A DNA stretch of 64,000 nucleotides from Massilia aurea (GCF_024753205.1 NZ_JANUGZ010000005.1:124001-188000), one strand, 5' to 3'. Shown: positions 10,028 through 18,901, numbered from the stretch's first letter. A program made the numbers and translations. The notes: a model not told the origin generated them from the sequence alone.

Positions 10028-10945
10028 TCAGGCGGCTGCGTCGCGCAGCGCGGTGGCCATGTCGATGAAGGCGCGCAGCTTGGGCTGGCCTTGCGCTTTC
10101 GTGGCGAAGTACAGGTAGAGGCCTGACGTGTTTGGGACGAACGGTGCAAGGACCTGTTCGAGCTGGCCGTTGGCGAGGTCGTGCGCGATCTCGATGTCGG
10201 GCAGGTAGGCCAGGCCCAGGCCCGAGCGGGCGAAGTCGGCAATCAGGCCCGTGTCGTTGACCACGAGCGTGTGGCCGGTCTCGACGTGGAATGCGGCGCC
10301 ATCGCGCGTGAACTGCCAGCGCGCCAGCATGTTCGAGGTGTGGAAGCGGTAGCGGATCGTCGCGTGGCGCACGAGGTCTTCCGGTATGCGCGGCCGGCCG
10401 GCTTCGGCGAAGTAAGCGGGGGCGCCGACGACCGACCAGCGCAGGTCGGGCGTCAGCCGCACCGCCACCATGCCCTGCGCGACTGACTGGCCGAGACGGA
10501 TGCCCGCGTCGTATCCCCGTTCCAGCAAATCGACCTCGCCGTCATCGAGCGAGATATCGAGCGCCACGTCGGGATGCGCGCGCCGGAACTGCGGCATCAA
10601 TGTCCTGAGCACCAGCGTGCCCAGTGCACGCGGGACGGTCAGCCGCAAGGTGCCGGCCGGCTTGTCCCGAAAGCGCGCCAGGCTCGAAAAAGCGTCGTCG
10701 ATCTGACACGTCGCCGCCAGCAGGTCGGCGTACAGCGCGCTGCCCGTCTCGGTCAGCATGACCCGGCGCGTGTTGCGCGTCAGGAGGATGACGCCGTGCT
10801 GCGCTTCGAGCAGTTTCACGGCCTTGCTGGCGGCGGCAGGTGTCACGCCGATGCGGATGGCGGCGGCGGTAAAACTCTTCATTTCGGCAACGGCGAGAAA
10901 GATGCGGATGGCATCCAGAGAAGTATGTTTCATCGCCGCGATCAT
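10028..10945 (-). CDS. LysR-family transcriptional regulator
   Basis: A 305-residue LTTR. The helix-turn-helix covers about residues 10-65 (LDAIRIFLAVAEMKSFTAAAIRIGVTPAAASKAVKLLEAQHGVILLTRNTR). An effector-binding domain follows, starting with PAGTLRLTVPRALG. The SLDDGEVDLLERGYDAGIRLG segment is typical of the CrgA/PecT-like subgroup. The next in-frame ATG (10933) is an alternative start; neither has a clear ribosome site. It is divergent from the SnoaL-like gene at 11041, so that gene is the likely target. Confidence 0.9.
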   Translation of the reverse strand: MIAAMKHTSLDAIRIFLAVAEMKSFTAAAIRIGVTPAAASKAVKLLEAQHGVILLTRNTRRVMLTETGSALYADLLAATCQIDDAFSSLARFRDKPAGTLRLTVPRALGTLVLRTLMPQFRRAHPDVALDISLDDGEVDLLERGYDAGIRLGQSVAQGMVAVRLTPDLRWSVVGAPAYFAEAGRPRIPEDLVRHATIRYRFHTSNMLARWQFTRDGAAFHVETGHTLVVNDTGLIADFARSGLGLAYLPDIEIAHDLANGQLEQVLAPFVPNTSGLYLYFATKAQGQPKLRAFIDMATALRDAAA

Positions 10946-10955
10946 GAACTTGGAG

Positions 10956-10984
10956 TTGATAGTCTATCGGCTAACTGTATGTAT
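10956..10984 (+). promoter_or_regulatory. Candidate LysR operator and promoter in the divergent region
   Basis: A perfect short palindrome GATAG-T-CTATC lies at 10958-10968 and overlaps a -35-like TTGATA (10956-10961). A TATGTA hexamer follows 16 bases later. It lies between the LysR gene and the SnoaL-like gene, as expected for an LTTR operator. Confidence 0.4.
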
Positions 10985-11040
10985 CGCCAGGTAATCAAGG
11001 CTGGCAGGATGGGGACTTCCATTGACCTTCAGGAGATACC

Positions 11041-11382
11041 ATGACAATCCCAATGCCCATCCCCATCCCCACCCCGGTCGCAGACTACTTTCTGCACGCG
11101 AATGCACGCGATGCCGATGCGGGGGCAGCGTGCTTCAGCCAGGATGCCGAGGTACGCGACGAGGGGCATGTGTATCGCGGGCGCGACGCGATCCACGCCT
11201 GGAAGCGCACGACCAGCGCCCGCTACGGTGCAATAGCGCATCCGGTATCGTGCGAAATGACGCCGCCCGGTTGTATCGTCCAGGCCGAAGTCACGGGTAA
11301 CTTCCCCGGCAGCCCCGCGCGCATCGTGTTCGATTTCAGTCTCGACGGCCCGGCGATCACCGCCCTGGCCATCCGTGCATGA
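11041..11382 (+). CDS. SnoaL-like / NTF2-fold polyketide-cyclase-type protein
   Basis: A 113-residue protein with the NTF2-like small-domain pattern: VADYFLHANARDADAGAACFSQDAEVRDEGHVYRGRDAIHAWK, followed by strands ending VFDFSLDGPAITALAIRA. Such proteins are small enzymes or ligand-binding domains; the substrate is unknown. The start has a strong ribosome site (AGGAGATACC). The N-terminus has an unusual MPIPIPTP proline repeat. It is divergent from the LysR regulator. Confidence 0.85.
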   Translation: MTIPMPIPIPTPVADYFLHANARDADAGAACFSQDAEVRDEGHVYRGRDAIHAWKRTTSARYGAIAHPVSCEMTPPGCIVQAEVTGNFPGSPARIVFDFSLDGPAITALAIRA

Positions 11383-11433
11383 GCTAACCTGGACAGCAAG
11401 TCGCCGTCATGAGAATAAGTTGCACGGCATTAC

Positions 11434-11463
11434 TTGCAAGATCCGCCAAGCTGTCGGTATAAT
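11434..11463 (+). promoter_or_regulatory. Promoter of the second tRNA-Ser gene
   Basis: TATAAT at 11458-11463 with TTGCAA at 11434-11439 (spacer 18). The distance from the -10 to the tRNA is close to that at the first copy. Confidence 0.65.
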
Positions 11464-11498
11464 GCGGCCTCTCGCAGCGATGCGAGACGACCGAATCT

Positions 11499-11588
<90 letters not shown>

Positions 11589-11601
11589 AGTAGCAAAAAA
11601 A

Positions 11602-11625
11602 AAGCCACCGCAAGGTGGCTTTTTT
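11602..11625 (+). terminator. Intrinsic terminator of the second tRNA-Ser
   Basis: Same AAGCCACC-GCAA-GGTGGCTT stem-loop and T run as after the first copy, preceded here by a run of A. Confidence 0.9.
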
Positions 11626-11647
11626 CATTCCGCGGCGTATCAGAGGA

Positions 11648-11706
11648 GCAGGGCGCCTGCGCGCCCTGCGTGTGGGATGAGAAGGCCATCGCGTACTCGC
11701 GATGGC
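11648..11706. repeat. Two adjacent perfect 9-bp hairpins
   Basis: Hairpin one (11648-11669) is GCAGGGCGC-CTGC-GCGCCCTGC. Hairpin two (11685-11706) is GCCATCGCG-TACT-CGCGATGGC. Both have perfect nine-pair stems and four-base loops, 15 bases apart, and lie between the second tRNA terminator and the tRNA remnant. Confidence 0.7.
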
Positions 11707-11725
11707 GCGGCCTGCGGCATGTAGG

Positions 11726-11800
11726 CGAATCCCACCCTCTCCGCCAAGTAGCAAAAAAAAGCCACCGCAAGGTGGCTTTTTTCATTTCGCGGCGTGTCAG
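11726..11800 (+). repeat. Duplicated tRNA-Ser 3' end with terminator
   Basis: This 75-base stretch repeats 11568-11643 almost exactly. It covers the last 21 bases of the tRNA (from CGAATCCC through CCA), the AAGTAGC spacer, the A run, the terminator hairpin, and the CGCGGCGT-TCAG sequence beyond. Differences are one fewer A and two substitutions. It contains no complete tRNA. A duplication or a footprint of integration at the tRNA 3' end would both explain it. Confidence 0.85.
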
Positions 11801-11809
11801 GGAACAGCC

Positions 11810-11949
11810 GGGGTCAGGTCTGACATTCGGACACGACCTCAGCCTTATCCACTTCCAATCGTGTGTTGACCAGTATTGGCATGGCCCGGTGCCAGCTGGT
11901 TACGACTACCCGATTGTCGAGGTCGTGTCCGAATGTCAGACCTGACCCC
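11810..11949. repeat. REPIN-like element: 31-bp perfect inverted repeats
   Basis: Arms 11810-11840 and 11919-11949 are perfect reverse complements (starting GGGGTCAGGTCTGACATTCG), separated by 78 bases without coding content. The arm sequence and layout are like paired REP sequences mobilised by REP-associated tyrosine transposases, but no such transposase lies in the window. Confidence 0.75.
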
Positions 11950-11986
11950 CGCTTTTCGCTCCGCGGTGCGACGGTGCAACGGTGCG

Positions 11987-12021
11987 TTGAACGCGCGGGC
12001 GGAAAAACCCGCCCACTCTAC
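11987..12021. repeat. Single REP-like unit, same family as the element at 53.7 kb
   Basis: TTGAACGCG followed by a GGGCGG/CCGCCC hairpin and CACTCTAC. It matches, with a few changes, the arms of the element at 53726-53825. Confidence 0.6.
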
Positions 12022-12085
12022 GTTCCATTGACTGCAAATCGGCTTTTTTGGCGGCGGCGCAGGAACAATCCGGGCCGACCGGGCC

Positions 12086-13021
12086 TCAGCGCTTGCGCGC
12101 CTGCAGCCACACTGCAGCAATCCGCTCAACTTCTTCATACCCGGGCTCGCCGAGCTGCCCGCCGAAGATGTCGGGATCGAGTTCTTCGTACGACCACGAT
12201 GCGCATTGCGCATCCAGCTGCGCGCGCAGGCTCTCAAGGAAATGGTCACTGTCCCCCGTGATCGCCACGCCCGTGTACAGCAGCAACCGTCCGCCGGAGC
12301 GCAGGCGCGGCAGGCCTTCTTCGACAATGCGGCGCGACAGCTCGGCGCCACGTTCACCGCCACCGTGGCGGTAGCGGCGAGCGTCCGGATCGAGAACGAA
12401 CGGCGGATTCGACACGATCAGGTCGACCTCGCCCGCCACACCATTGAACAGATCGCTTTCGCAGGCCGTGAATTTCGTCACGTCGTTCAGCTGTGCATTC
12501 ACCCGGGACAGCGCCAGCGCGGCCATGTTGACATCGGCGCCGATGACCTCGGCAGCCGGGAAGGCACGCGCGATCGTCAGCGCACCGGCGCCACTGCCGC
12601 AGCCGACATCGATCGCGCGCATGGGCGCGGCGTCGGCTGACGCGAATGCGCGCCGCATGGCGCCGATAAAGCGGTAGGTGTCCGGCCCGAAAAACACCGC
12701 ATCGTCGTCGTGCGTCGGAAAGGCCGAGTGAAACAGCAGCAGGTCGTCCAGCGTCGAGGCGCGCACGGTCGAACGCAGCGCGTTGCCTTCGCCAGCCAGT
12801 ACGCCGGCATCCGCCATCAATTTGAGCATGCCGGGCGGCAGTACTGCGGGGGCAAACGGCCGGCTCCAGCCGAACACGTCGCGCAGGTCGCGTGCCTGTT
12901 CGTTGCCGGGCCGGCCATTGATGCGGCGATGCGTCGATGGCGTGACCGTCATGAAGCGGTAACCGGCCTGGCGCAGGGTCGTGCCAAGGGTGAGCAGGGC
13001 AGCAGCTTGGGTAAGTGTCAT
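12086..13021 (-). CDS. Class I SAM-dependent methyltransferase with NPPF motif
   Basis: A 311-residue protein. The C-terminal two thirds hold a Rossmann methyltransferase domain: AIDVGCGSGAGALTIARAFP (motif I, about residue 155), GADVNMAALALSRVNA, and VDLIVSNPPFVLDP, the N/D-PP-Y/F motif of N- or amino-group methyltransferases such as PrmC and RlmG types. The N-terminal portion is less conserved. It may modify rRNA bases or a protein amide; the exact target is unclear. The start MTLTQAAALL is preferred over the longer frame (to 13072) on sequence grounds, though no clear ribosome site is visible. Confidence 0.82.
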   Translation of the reverse strand: MTLTQAAALLTLGTTLRQAGYRFMTVTPSTHRRINGRPGNEQARDLRDVFGWSRPFAPAVLPPGMLKLMADAGVLAGEGNALRSTVRASTLDDLLLFHSAFPTHDDDAVFFGPDTYRFIGAMRRAFASADAAPMRAIDVGCGSGAGALTIARAFPAAEVIGADVNMAALALSRVNAQLNDVTKFTACESDLFNGVAGEVDLIVSNPPFVLDPDARRYRHGGGERGAELSRRIVEEGLPRLRSGGRLLLYTGVAITGDSDHFLESLRAQLDAQCASWSYEELDPDIFGGQLGEPGYEEVERIAAVWLQARKR

Positions 13022-13185
13022 GGCGCAAGGATCGCATGAATCGCGTGGAGCGGCGCGCACGAATCGGGTCATATGCCGATGGAATTTGATGCACTATGTG
13101 ATCACTCGAACATACCGGATGACGGCGACCAACCATACTTGCCAACATAGTCAAACGACAACGATAACGAGAGAGAGCACACAAA

Positions 13186-13368
13186 ATGAAAAGCTTTGAC
13201 ATGGACGACGTTCCGCGCGGCCGCATGGACCGCGAAATCGCCCGCGAACGCCGCGAGCGCGCGCTGAACGACGAGCAGCGTGCAGGCCTCTCGCCTGTCG
13301 ACGACCTGCGCGGCAAGGATGCGCGTGAGCGCGCCGATACCTCAAACCTCAAGCGCAACAGCCGCTGA
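13186..13368 (+). CDS. Small charged protein, 60 residues, unknown function
   Basis: A very hydrophilic protein rich in Arg, Asp and Glu (GRMDREIARERRERALNDEQRAG). It is probably partly disordered or one helix. GAGAG lies upstream of the ATG. The zinc-protease gene follows after 28 bases, so both may share one transcript. No family is recognised. Confidence 0.6.
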   Translation: MKSFDMDDVPRGRMDREIARERRERALNDEQRAGLSPVDDLRGKDARERADTSNLKRNSR

Positions 13369-13396
13369 ATCAACAACTGAACGATCAGGAGAACAT

Positions 13397-14275
13397 ATGC
13401 GTTGGGATGGTGACCGTGAAAGCAGCAATGTCGAAGACCGCCGGGGCGACAGCGGCGGGGGAGGTGGTGGCTTCGGCATGGGCGGGCGCTCGATCGGCAT
13501 CGGCACCATCGTCATCGCACTGGTGGGGTCCTACTTTTTGGGCGTTTCGCCGGCCACGATCCTGAGCCTGCTGTCGGGTGGCGGCGCGCCACAGGTGCAG
13601 CAATCGTCGCAGCCACGCGCGGCGCCGGCCGACGACCGCGAAAGCAAGTTCGTGCGCACCACGCTGGCCTACACCGAAGATGCATGGACCCAGATCTTCA
13701 CTGAACAGAATGCGCAATACCAGCCGGCCAAGCTCGTACTGTTCGACGGTCGCACGAACACCTCGTGCGGTGTCGGTCAGAGCGCGACCGGGCCGTTCTA
13801 CTGCCCGGCGGATGCATCCGTGTACATCGACCTCGATTTCTTCCGCACGATGCAGCAACGGTTCAACGCTGGCGGCGAATTCGCCCAGGCGTACGTGATC
13901 GCCCACGAGGTCGGTCACCACGTCCAGAACCTGCTCGGGATTTCCGACAAAGTGCACGCAGCCCAGCAGAACGCGTCGGAAAAGCAGGGCAATGTCCTGT
14001 CAGTCAAACTCGAGTTGCAAGCCGACTGCTTCGCCGGTGTCTGGGCCAAGCGCACCGATCAGCGTGCGAAGATCCTGGAGCAGGGCGACGTCGAGGCCGC
14101 CCTGAACGCTGCCAGCGCCATCGGCGACGATGCCCTGCAAAAGCAATCGCGCGGCGTGGTGGTGCCTGACTCGTTCACGCACGGCACATCGGCGCAGCGG
14201 GTGCGCTGGTTCGAGCGTGGCCTGGAAAGTGGTGAAGTGGCCTCATGCAATACTTTTGATGCCAAAAATCTATAA
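13397..14275 (+). CDS. Neutral zinc metallopeptidase, YpfJ family
   Basis: A 292-residue protein with the arrangement of YpfJ proteins. There is a short N-terminal region with a Gly-rich stretch, one membrane anchor at residues 33-50 (IGIGTIVIALVGSYFLGV), and a globular part with GQSATGPFYCPADASVYIDLDFF. The zinc-binding HEVGHH starts at His170, and the late segment LELQADCFAGVWA supplies the third ligand region. The active domain should face the periplasm. The start MRWDGDRESSNVEDRRG matches the family and has AGGAG upstream. The substrate is unknown. Confidence 0.92.
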   Translation: MRWDGDRESSNVEDRRGDSGGGGGGFGMGGRSIGIGTIVIALVGSYFLGVSPATILSLLSGGGAPQVQQSSQPRAAPADDRESKFVRTTLAYTEDAWTQIFTEQNAQYQPAKLVLFDGRTNTSCGVGQSATGPFYCPADASVYIDLDFFRTMQQRFNAGGEFAQAYVIAHEVGHHVQNLLGISDKVHAAQQNASEKQGNVLSVKLELQADCFAGVWAKRTDQRAKILEQGDVEAALNAASAIGDDALQKQSRGVVVPDSFTHGTSAQRVRWFERGLESGEVASCNTFDAKNL

Positions 14276-14460
14276 AAGGCGAGAGAAAGTTTCCTGTCGG
14301 GTATAAAGGCGGACGTTAATTCGGCGTAAGTGCATAAAAATGCGTGTTCGTTACCGTGCGCGTATGGCAATTCTTGGTAACTTGACCTAAGTTAGTGTTA
14401 GATCAGCACGCTATCCAACGCGCGCCGACATCACCTTACAGAACTTGCCAAGGAGTGCTT

Positions 14461-15645
14461 ATGCTTGCCATGAACTACCGCGGACCATACCGAGTCCGCG
14501 CCGACCAGAAGCCCGAGCCCGTCATCGAGCACCCCGGTGACGCCATTGTGCGCGTCACCCGCGCCTGCATCTGCGGTTCAGACCTGCACCTGTACCACGG
14601 CCTCGTGCCCGATACCCGCGTGGGCCACACCTTTGGCCACGAATTCATCGGCATCGTCGAAGAAGTCGGATCGGATGTCCATAAGCTCAAGGTGGGCGAC
14701 AAGGTGCTGGTGCCGTTCAACGTCTTTTGCGGCTCCTGCTTCTTTTGCCAGCACGAGCTGTACGGCAATTGCCACAACACAAATTCGCAATCGACCGCCG
14801 TGGGCGCAATCTACGGCTACTCGCACACGGCCGGCGGCTACGACGGCGGCCAGGCCGAGTACGTGCGCGTGCCGATGGCCGACGTCGGCCCGATGATCAT
14901 CCCGGACGACATCCATGACGATGACGCCGTGCTGCTCACCGACGCGCTGCCCACTGGCTACCAGGCCGCCGAAATGGGCGACATCAAGGAAGGCGACACG
15001 GTCGTCGTGTTCGGCGCGGGCCCGGTCGGCATCTTTGCCGCCAAATCGGCCTGGCTGATGGGCGCAGGGCGCGTGATCGTCGTCGACGAGATCGAATACC
15101 GTCTCGAATTCGTCAAGAACTACGCGCAGTGTGAAGTCGTGAACTTCAAGGAAGTGCGCGACATGGCGCTGCACATCAAGAAAATGACTGACTGGATGGG
15201 CGCCGACGTCTGCATCGACGCCGTCGGCTGCGAAGCGGCGGGCAATACGATGCAAACGATCACGGGCGTCTACACGATGATGCAAGCTGGCGCGGCGACT
15301 GTGCTGCACTGGTGCATCAACTCGGTGCGCAAGGGCGGCAACGTGTCGATCGTCGGCGTGTACGGGCCAACCTTCAATGCGGTCCCGATCGGCAATGCGC
15401 TGAACAAGGGCCTGACACTGCGCATGAACCAGGCCAGCGTGCGCCGCCATTTGCCGCGCTTGATCGAGCACATCCGTGCCGGCCGCATCGACCCGAAAGC
15501 CATCATCACGCACCGCGTGCCATTGGAAGAAGTGTCGGATGCGTATCACATCTTCTCGAGCAAGCTCGATAACTGCATCAAGACGATCCTGATTCCGCCG
15601 CGTGCGAACGAAGTACGCGCCGTCAAGGCCAGCATCGCAGCGTAA
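14461..15645 (+). CDS. Zinc-dependent alcohol/formaldehyde dehydrogenase (MDR family)
   Basis: A 394-residue medium-chain dehydrogenase. The catalytic zinc site is CICGSDLHLYHG with GHEFIG. The structural zinc loop has four cysteines (CGSCFFCQHELYGNC). The NAD-binding motif is VVVFGAGPVGIFAAKSA (about residue 180). The long inserts, including YSHTAGGYDGGQAEYVRVP, resemble the glutathione-independent formaldehyde dehydrogenase-like subgroup. The ribosome site AAGGAG fixes the start. A 197-residue gene follows after 56 bases and is likely in the same transcript. Confidence 0.92.
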   Translation: MLAMNYRGPYRVRADQKPEPVIEHPGDAIVRVTRACICGSDLHLYHGLVPDTRVGHTFGHEFIGIVEEVGSDVHKLKVGDKVLVPFNVFCGSCFFCQHELYGNCHNTNSQSTAVGAIYGYSHTAGGYDGGQAEYVRVPMADVGPMIIPDDIHDDDAVLLTDALPTGYQAAEMGDIKEGDTVVVFGAGPVGIFAAKSAWLMGAGRVIVVDEIEYRLEFVKNYAQCEVVNFKEVRDMALHIKKMTDWMGADVCIDAVGCEAAGNTMQTITGVYTMMQAGAATVLHWCINSVRKGGNVSIVGVYGPTFNAVPIGNALNKGLTLRMNQASVRRHLPRLIEHIRAGRIDPKAIITHRVPLEEVSDAYHIFSSKLDNCIKTILIPPRANEVRAVKASIAA

Positions 15646-15701
15646 CTGCCATGCAGATCATTGATGCAGATTACTGAAGCAGATCAATACGAGGACACAT
15701 T

Positions 15702-16295
15702 ATGCAGACACGTAACGACATCGTGAGCGCCAACGACCAGCACGACGGCGATCACGCGCCAGGCGAACACGACAACGATGGCCACGTCGGCCACGTCCAC
15801 GGCGCGATCGCGCCACGGCGGCCCACCCGCGCGCAACTGGCGCACATCCAGGGCTGGGGCGCCGACCTCGACCGCAAGGACCGGCCCGGCGTGCCGATGG
15901 AACGCACGCCGCCACGCTTCATCAACGTGCCGGATGGGGATCCGAAGCCACAGGAAGAACACGTCGAGGTGCTCGTCTCCACCGAGCGCCCGGGCCGCAC
16001 ACCGCTGTTCGGCACGGTCCAGCCGCCATCGGGCCTCTCTGGCATGATCCGGCGCCAGGCCTTCAAGCTGACCGAGAACGACGTGCGCCACTGGCTGCTG
16101 TTGCTGGTGGCTGACCGCGTGAACATGGTCGAGGGCATCGGCGAGGATCTTGCCAGCGGCAAAATCCCGAACGTGCTGGCCGAGATGGGTATCAAGGCCG
16201 AGTTCCAGCACAACAAGGCGGGCCTGGCGAAAAAAGTTGCACTGGGCGTGGCCGTGGTTGGCACGGCGGTGTATCTGATGAAGCGCCGTAGGTAG
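15702..16295 (+). CDS. Unknown protein with His-rich N-terminus and C-terminal anchor
   Basis: A 197-residue protein. Residues 10-35 are rich in His, Asp and Gly (NDQHDGDHAPGEHDNDGH, then VGHVHG). The middle is hydrophilic, with TPLFGTVQPPSGLSGMIRRQAFKLTENDVRHWLLLLVADRVNMVE. The end KKVALGVAVVGTAVYLMKRRR looks like one membrane segment with a basic tail. I recognise no domain. The position after the dehydrogenase, with a GAGGACAC ribosome site, suggests a linked role, perhaps in stress or metal handling, but this is inference. Confidence 0.75.
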   Translation: MQTRNDIVSANDQHDGDHAPGEHDNDGHVGHVHGAIAPRRPTRAQLAHIQGWGADLDRKDRPGVPMERTPPRFINVPDGDPKPQEEHVEVLVSTERPGRTPLFGTVQPPSGLSGMIRRQAFKLTENDVRHWLLLLVADRVNMVEGIGEDLASGKIPNVLAEMGIKAEFQHNKAGLAKKVALGVAVVGTAVYLMKRRR

Positions 16296-16389
16296 GGGAC
16301 ATTGTTCTCAAGCAAATACTCGTTTATTTGCACGTCCATCATGGTCGATGACCGGCGCCACCTGGCCCGGCATACCGGATGGAGCCGAG

Positions 16390-18228
16390 ATGATTCCTCA
16401 ACCGTTGTTCAGGGCAGTTCTGCTGGGTGCCGCCATCGCGCTGGCGCCCGGCGTCCACGGCGCGCCGATGATGAGCGCGCCACTGAAGTTGGACACGCAG
16501 GCGCAGACGCAGGTCATCAGCCAGCTCACTGCGCGCCGGCCGGCCATCGGCCTTGATGCCGATCACGGCTACCGCGTCGTCGCACAGCATCCCGGCGTGC
16601 AGGGCACGCACGTGGTGCGCGCGGCGCACCTGTACAAGGGCGTGCGTATCTTCGGCTCTGAATCGGTCGTCGTGCTCGATGCGCGCCAGCAGATCGTGTC
16701 CGAAAGCGCCTCGCCCCGCCGCCTGCAGCTGGGGCGCGGCGCAGCCGGCGCGCTGAGTCCCGTCACCACCGGCTTCGACACCACGCCGGTCGTCAAGCGC
16801 AAGGCTGCCATCAGCGCCGCCGCCAAGGGCAGTCCGTCCGGCGCCGTCAACGTCAAGCTTCCCACCGCCGAACTGGTGATCTACCCCGTGATGCGCGACG
16901 AGCGTGCGCCGAGCGCCATTGCCAAGCCCGATAGCGACCTCAATGCGCTCGACCTGGTCGAAACGGTCGACCACTACGCGCTGGCCTGGCATGTGCGCGT
17001 GCGCATGCGCAGCGGCGAGCAGCCGATCTTCTATGACGTCATCGTCGATGCGCGCACGGGCGATACGATCGACCGCTGGAATGCGCTGCAAACGGTGGAA
17101 GGCGTCGGCCGGAGCCAGTACAGCGGCAATGTGCCGCTGAGCACGACATTTGAAGGCAACGTCTACAAGATGCTCGATCCGCAGCGCGGCAAGGGCGGCG
17201 TGTTCGGTGCGATGGCAATCACCAACGCCAACCACGCCACCACCAGTGGGCGCGTCTACACCAACAGCAGCAACACCTGGGGCGACGGCAAGCAGTTCGT
17301 CGAGGGTGGCAGCACGACAGGCGCCAACGGCCAGACCGCGGCCGTCAACGCCATGTGGGGCCTGATGAATACTTATGACCTGCACCTGAACGTGCTGGGC
17401 TGGCGCGCGCTCGACGGCCAGGATACGGCGTCGCACATCGCCGTGCATGTCAACCGCGGCTACGACAATGCCTACTACAGCGACACCTGCCGCTGCATGT
17501 TCATCGGCGACGGCACGTTCTTCACGAACCTGGCGGCAATCGACGTGGTCGGCCACGAAATGGGGCATGGCATCACGGCCGCCACGTCAAACCTGGTCTA
17601 CACGGGCGAGTCGGGTGGGCTCAACGAATCCAGTTCGGACATCGCCGGTGAAGTGGTCGAAGCCTATGCGCGCGCCGGTGGCAAGGGGGAGGTCGTGCCC
17701 GCACTGGGCAACGACTGGATGCTGGGCAGCGAGATCGTCCGCGACGGCAAACCGCTGCGCTGGATGATCAAGCCCAGCAAGGATGGCAGCAGCCGCGACG
17801 CCTGGAGCACAAGCCTCAAGCGCCTGGACGTGCACTACAGCAGTGGCCCGAACAACCGGATGTTTTATTTCCTGGCGCGGGGTTCAGCGGCCGACAAGAC
17901 GAATGATGCATGGAGCAGCTACCTGAAGCGGCGCCCGCTGGCGATGACGGGCATCGGCATCGACAAGGCGTTCCGGATCTGGTTCCGTGCGAACACGACC
18001 AAGTTCACGGCCAGCACCAATTACGCCGATGCGCGGGCGAAGATGATCGAGTCGGCGGGGGAGTTGTATGGGACGGGCAGCCGCGAAGTCGTTGCGGTCA
18101 CGCGCGCCTATGCAGCAATCAATGTCGGGGCCGACATCGACGAATTGGCGACCGCGTCCGTTGCCGGACCGGCCGCCGCCGCGATCACCGCAGTAATTAC
18201 TGATCGCTCATCAGTGGAAACGGATTGA
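16390..18228 (+). CDS. Secreted M4-family (thermolysin-like) metalloprotease
   Basis: A 612-residue preproprotein with signal peptide MIPQPLFRAVLLGAAIALAPGVHG. An FTP/PepSY-type propeptide follows to about residue 215, and then the M4 catalytic domain. The zinc motif is HEMGHGITA (His389, Glu390, His393) and the third ligand is Glu413 in GGLNESSSD. The late FRIWFRANTTKFTASTNYADARAKMIESA is the usual C-terminal helical part. It should be exported and self-processed. The start has GGAG upstream. Its last 32 bases overlap the 3' end of the opposite-strand M23 peptidase gene. Confidence 0.93.
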   Translation: MIPQPLFRAVLLGAAIALAPGVHGAPMMSAPLKLDTQAQTQVISQLTARRPAIGLDADHGYRVVAQHPGVQGTHVVRAAHLYKGVRIFGSESVVVLDARQQIVSESASPRRLQLGRGAAGALSPVTTGFDTTPVVKRKAAISAAAKGSPSGAVNVKLPTAELVIYPVMRDERAPSAIAKPDSDLNALDLVETVDHYALAWHVRVRMRSGEQPIFYDVIVDARTGDTIDRWNALQTVEGVGRSQYSGNVPLSTTFEGNVYKMLDPQRGKGGVFGAMAITNANHATTSGRVYTNSSNTWGDGKQFVEGGSTTGANGQTAAVNAMWGLMNTYDLHLNVLGWRALDGQDTASHIAVHVNRGYDNAYYSDTCRCMFIGDGTFFTNLAAIDVVGHEMGHGITAATSNLVYTGESGGLNESSSDIAGEVVEAYARAGGKGEVVPALGNDWMLGSEIVRDGKPLRWMIKPSKDGSSRDAWSTSLKRLDVHYSSGPNNRMFYFLARGSAADKTNDAWSSYLKRRPLAMTGIGIDKAFRIWFRANTTKFTASTNYADARAKMIESAGELYGTGSREVVAVTRAYAAINVGADIDELATASVAGPAAAAITAVITDRSSVETD

Positions 18229-18889
18229 GCGGCGTGCCTTTCCACCATTGCTTCTCCGGCGTCAGGGCGACGACAGCGAAGTGCAGGTGCGGTGCGTTCG
18301 GATCGGAATTGCCGGTCACGCCGACATAGCCGATCAACGTGCCGCGCTTGACCTCCATGCCTTCGGCGATGCCGTCAGCGTAGCGGTCCAGGTGGGCGTA
18401 GTAATACGCGAACTGTTCTGTCGGATCGAACTGGTAGACGGTCAGGCCGCCCGGCTTGCTGTGAAACAGCTTGGCGACTTTGCCATCGGCCACGGCGAGG
18501 ACGGGCGTGCCAGTCGGGGCCATGATGTCGAGCGCCTCGTGCTGGCGCTGTTCACCGCGTGGCTGGTAAAAGGTATCGGTCAGCTGGGCCGACTTGATGC
18601 CCTGGACCGGCACCAGCAGCTTGCCCGGCATCGTCATCGGGGCAGCGGCACCTGCTGTGGCATTGGCGTCGGGCGTCGGACGCAGTGGCAGGTCGGCGTC
18701 TTCCAGGTTCGGCACCACGACCGGCGCCGGCGGCAGCTGGCCCTCGATCTGCGATGCCGGAATGCCGGGGGCTGCCGGCGCCGTCGCTGCAACCTCGGTC
18801 GCTGGTTTTTCAGGCACGTCCTGCAAGGCCACGAACAGGATCGCGGCGCCGACCAGCACGCCGAGAATAAACGTGATCAACCATTTCAT
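18197..18889 (-). CDS. M23-family peptidase (LytM-type) with N-terminal anchor
   Basis: A 230-residue protein with an N-terminal membrane segment (MKWLITFILGVLVGAAILFVALQ), a Pro/Ala-rich linker to about residue 90, and a peptidase M23 domain. HEALDIMAPTGTPVLAVADGKVAKL holds the first zinc ligands and HLHFAV the last. It likely cleaves peptidoglycan cross-links or regulates amidases in the periplasm. It follows the L,D-transpeptidase gene on the same strand after 51 bases that contain a GC hairpin. Confidence 0.9.
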   Translation of the reverse strand: MKWLITFILGVLVGAAILFVALQDVPEKPATEVAATAPAAPGIPASQIEGQLPPAPVVVPNLEDADLPLRPTPDANATAGAAAPMTMPGKLLVPVQGIKSAQLTDTFYQPRGEQRQHEALDIMAPTGTPVLAVADGKVAKLFHSKPGGLTVYQFDPTEQFAYYYAHLDRYADGIAEGMEVKRGTLIGYVGVTGNSDPNAPHLHFAVVALTPEKQWWKGTPLNPFPLMSDQ

Positions 18890-18901
18890 CTTGTTCTCCG
18901 T

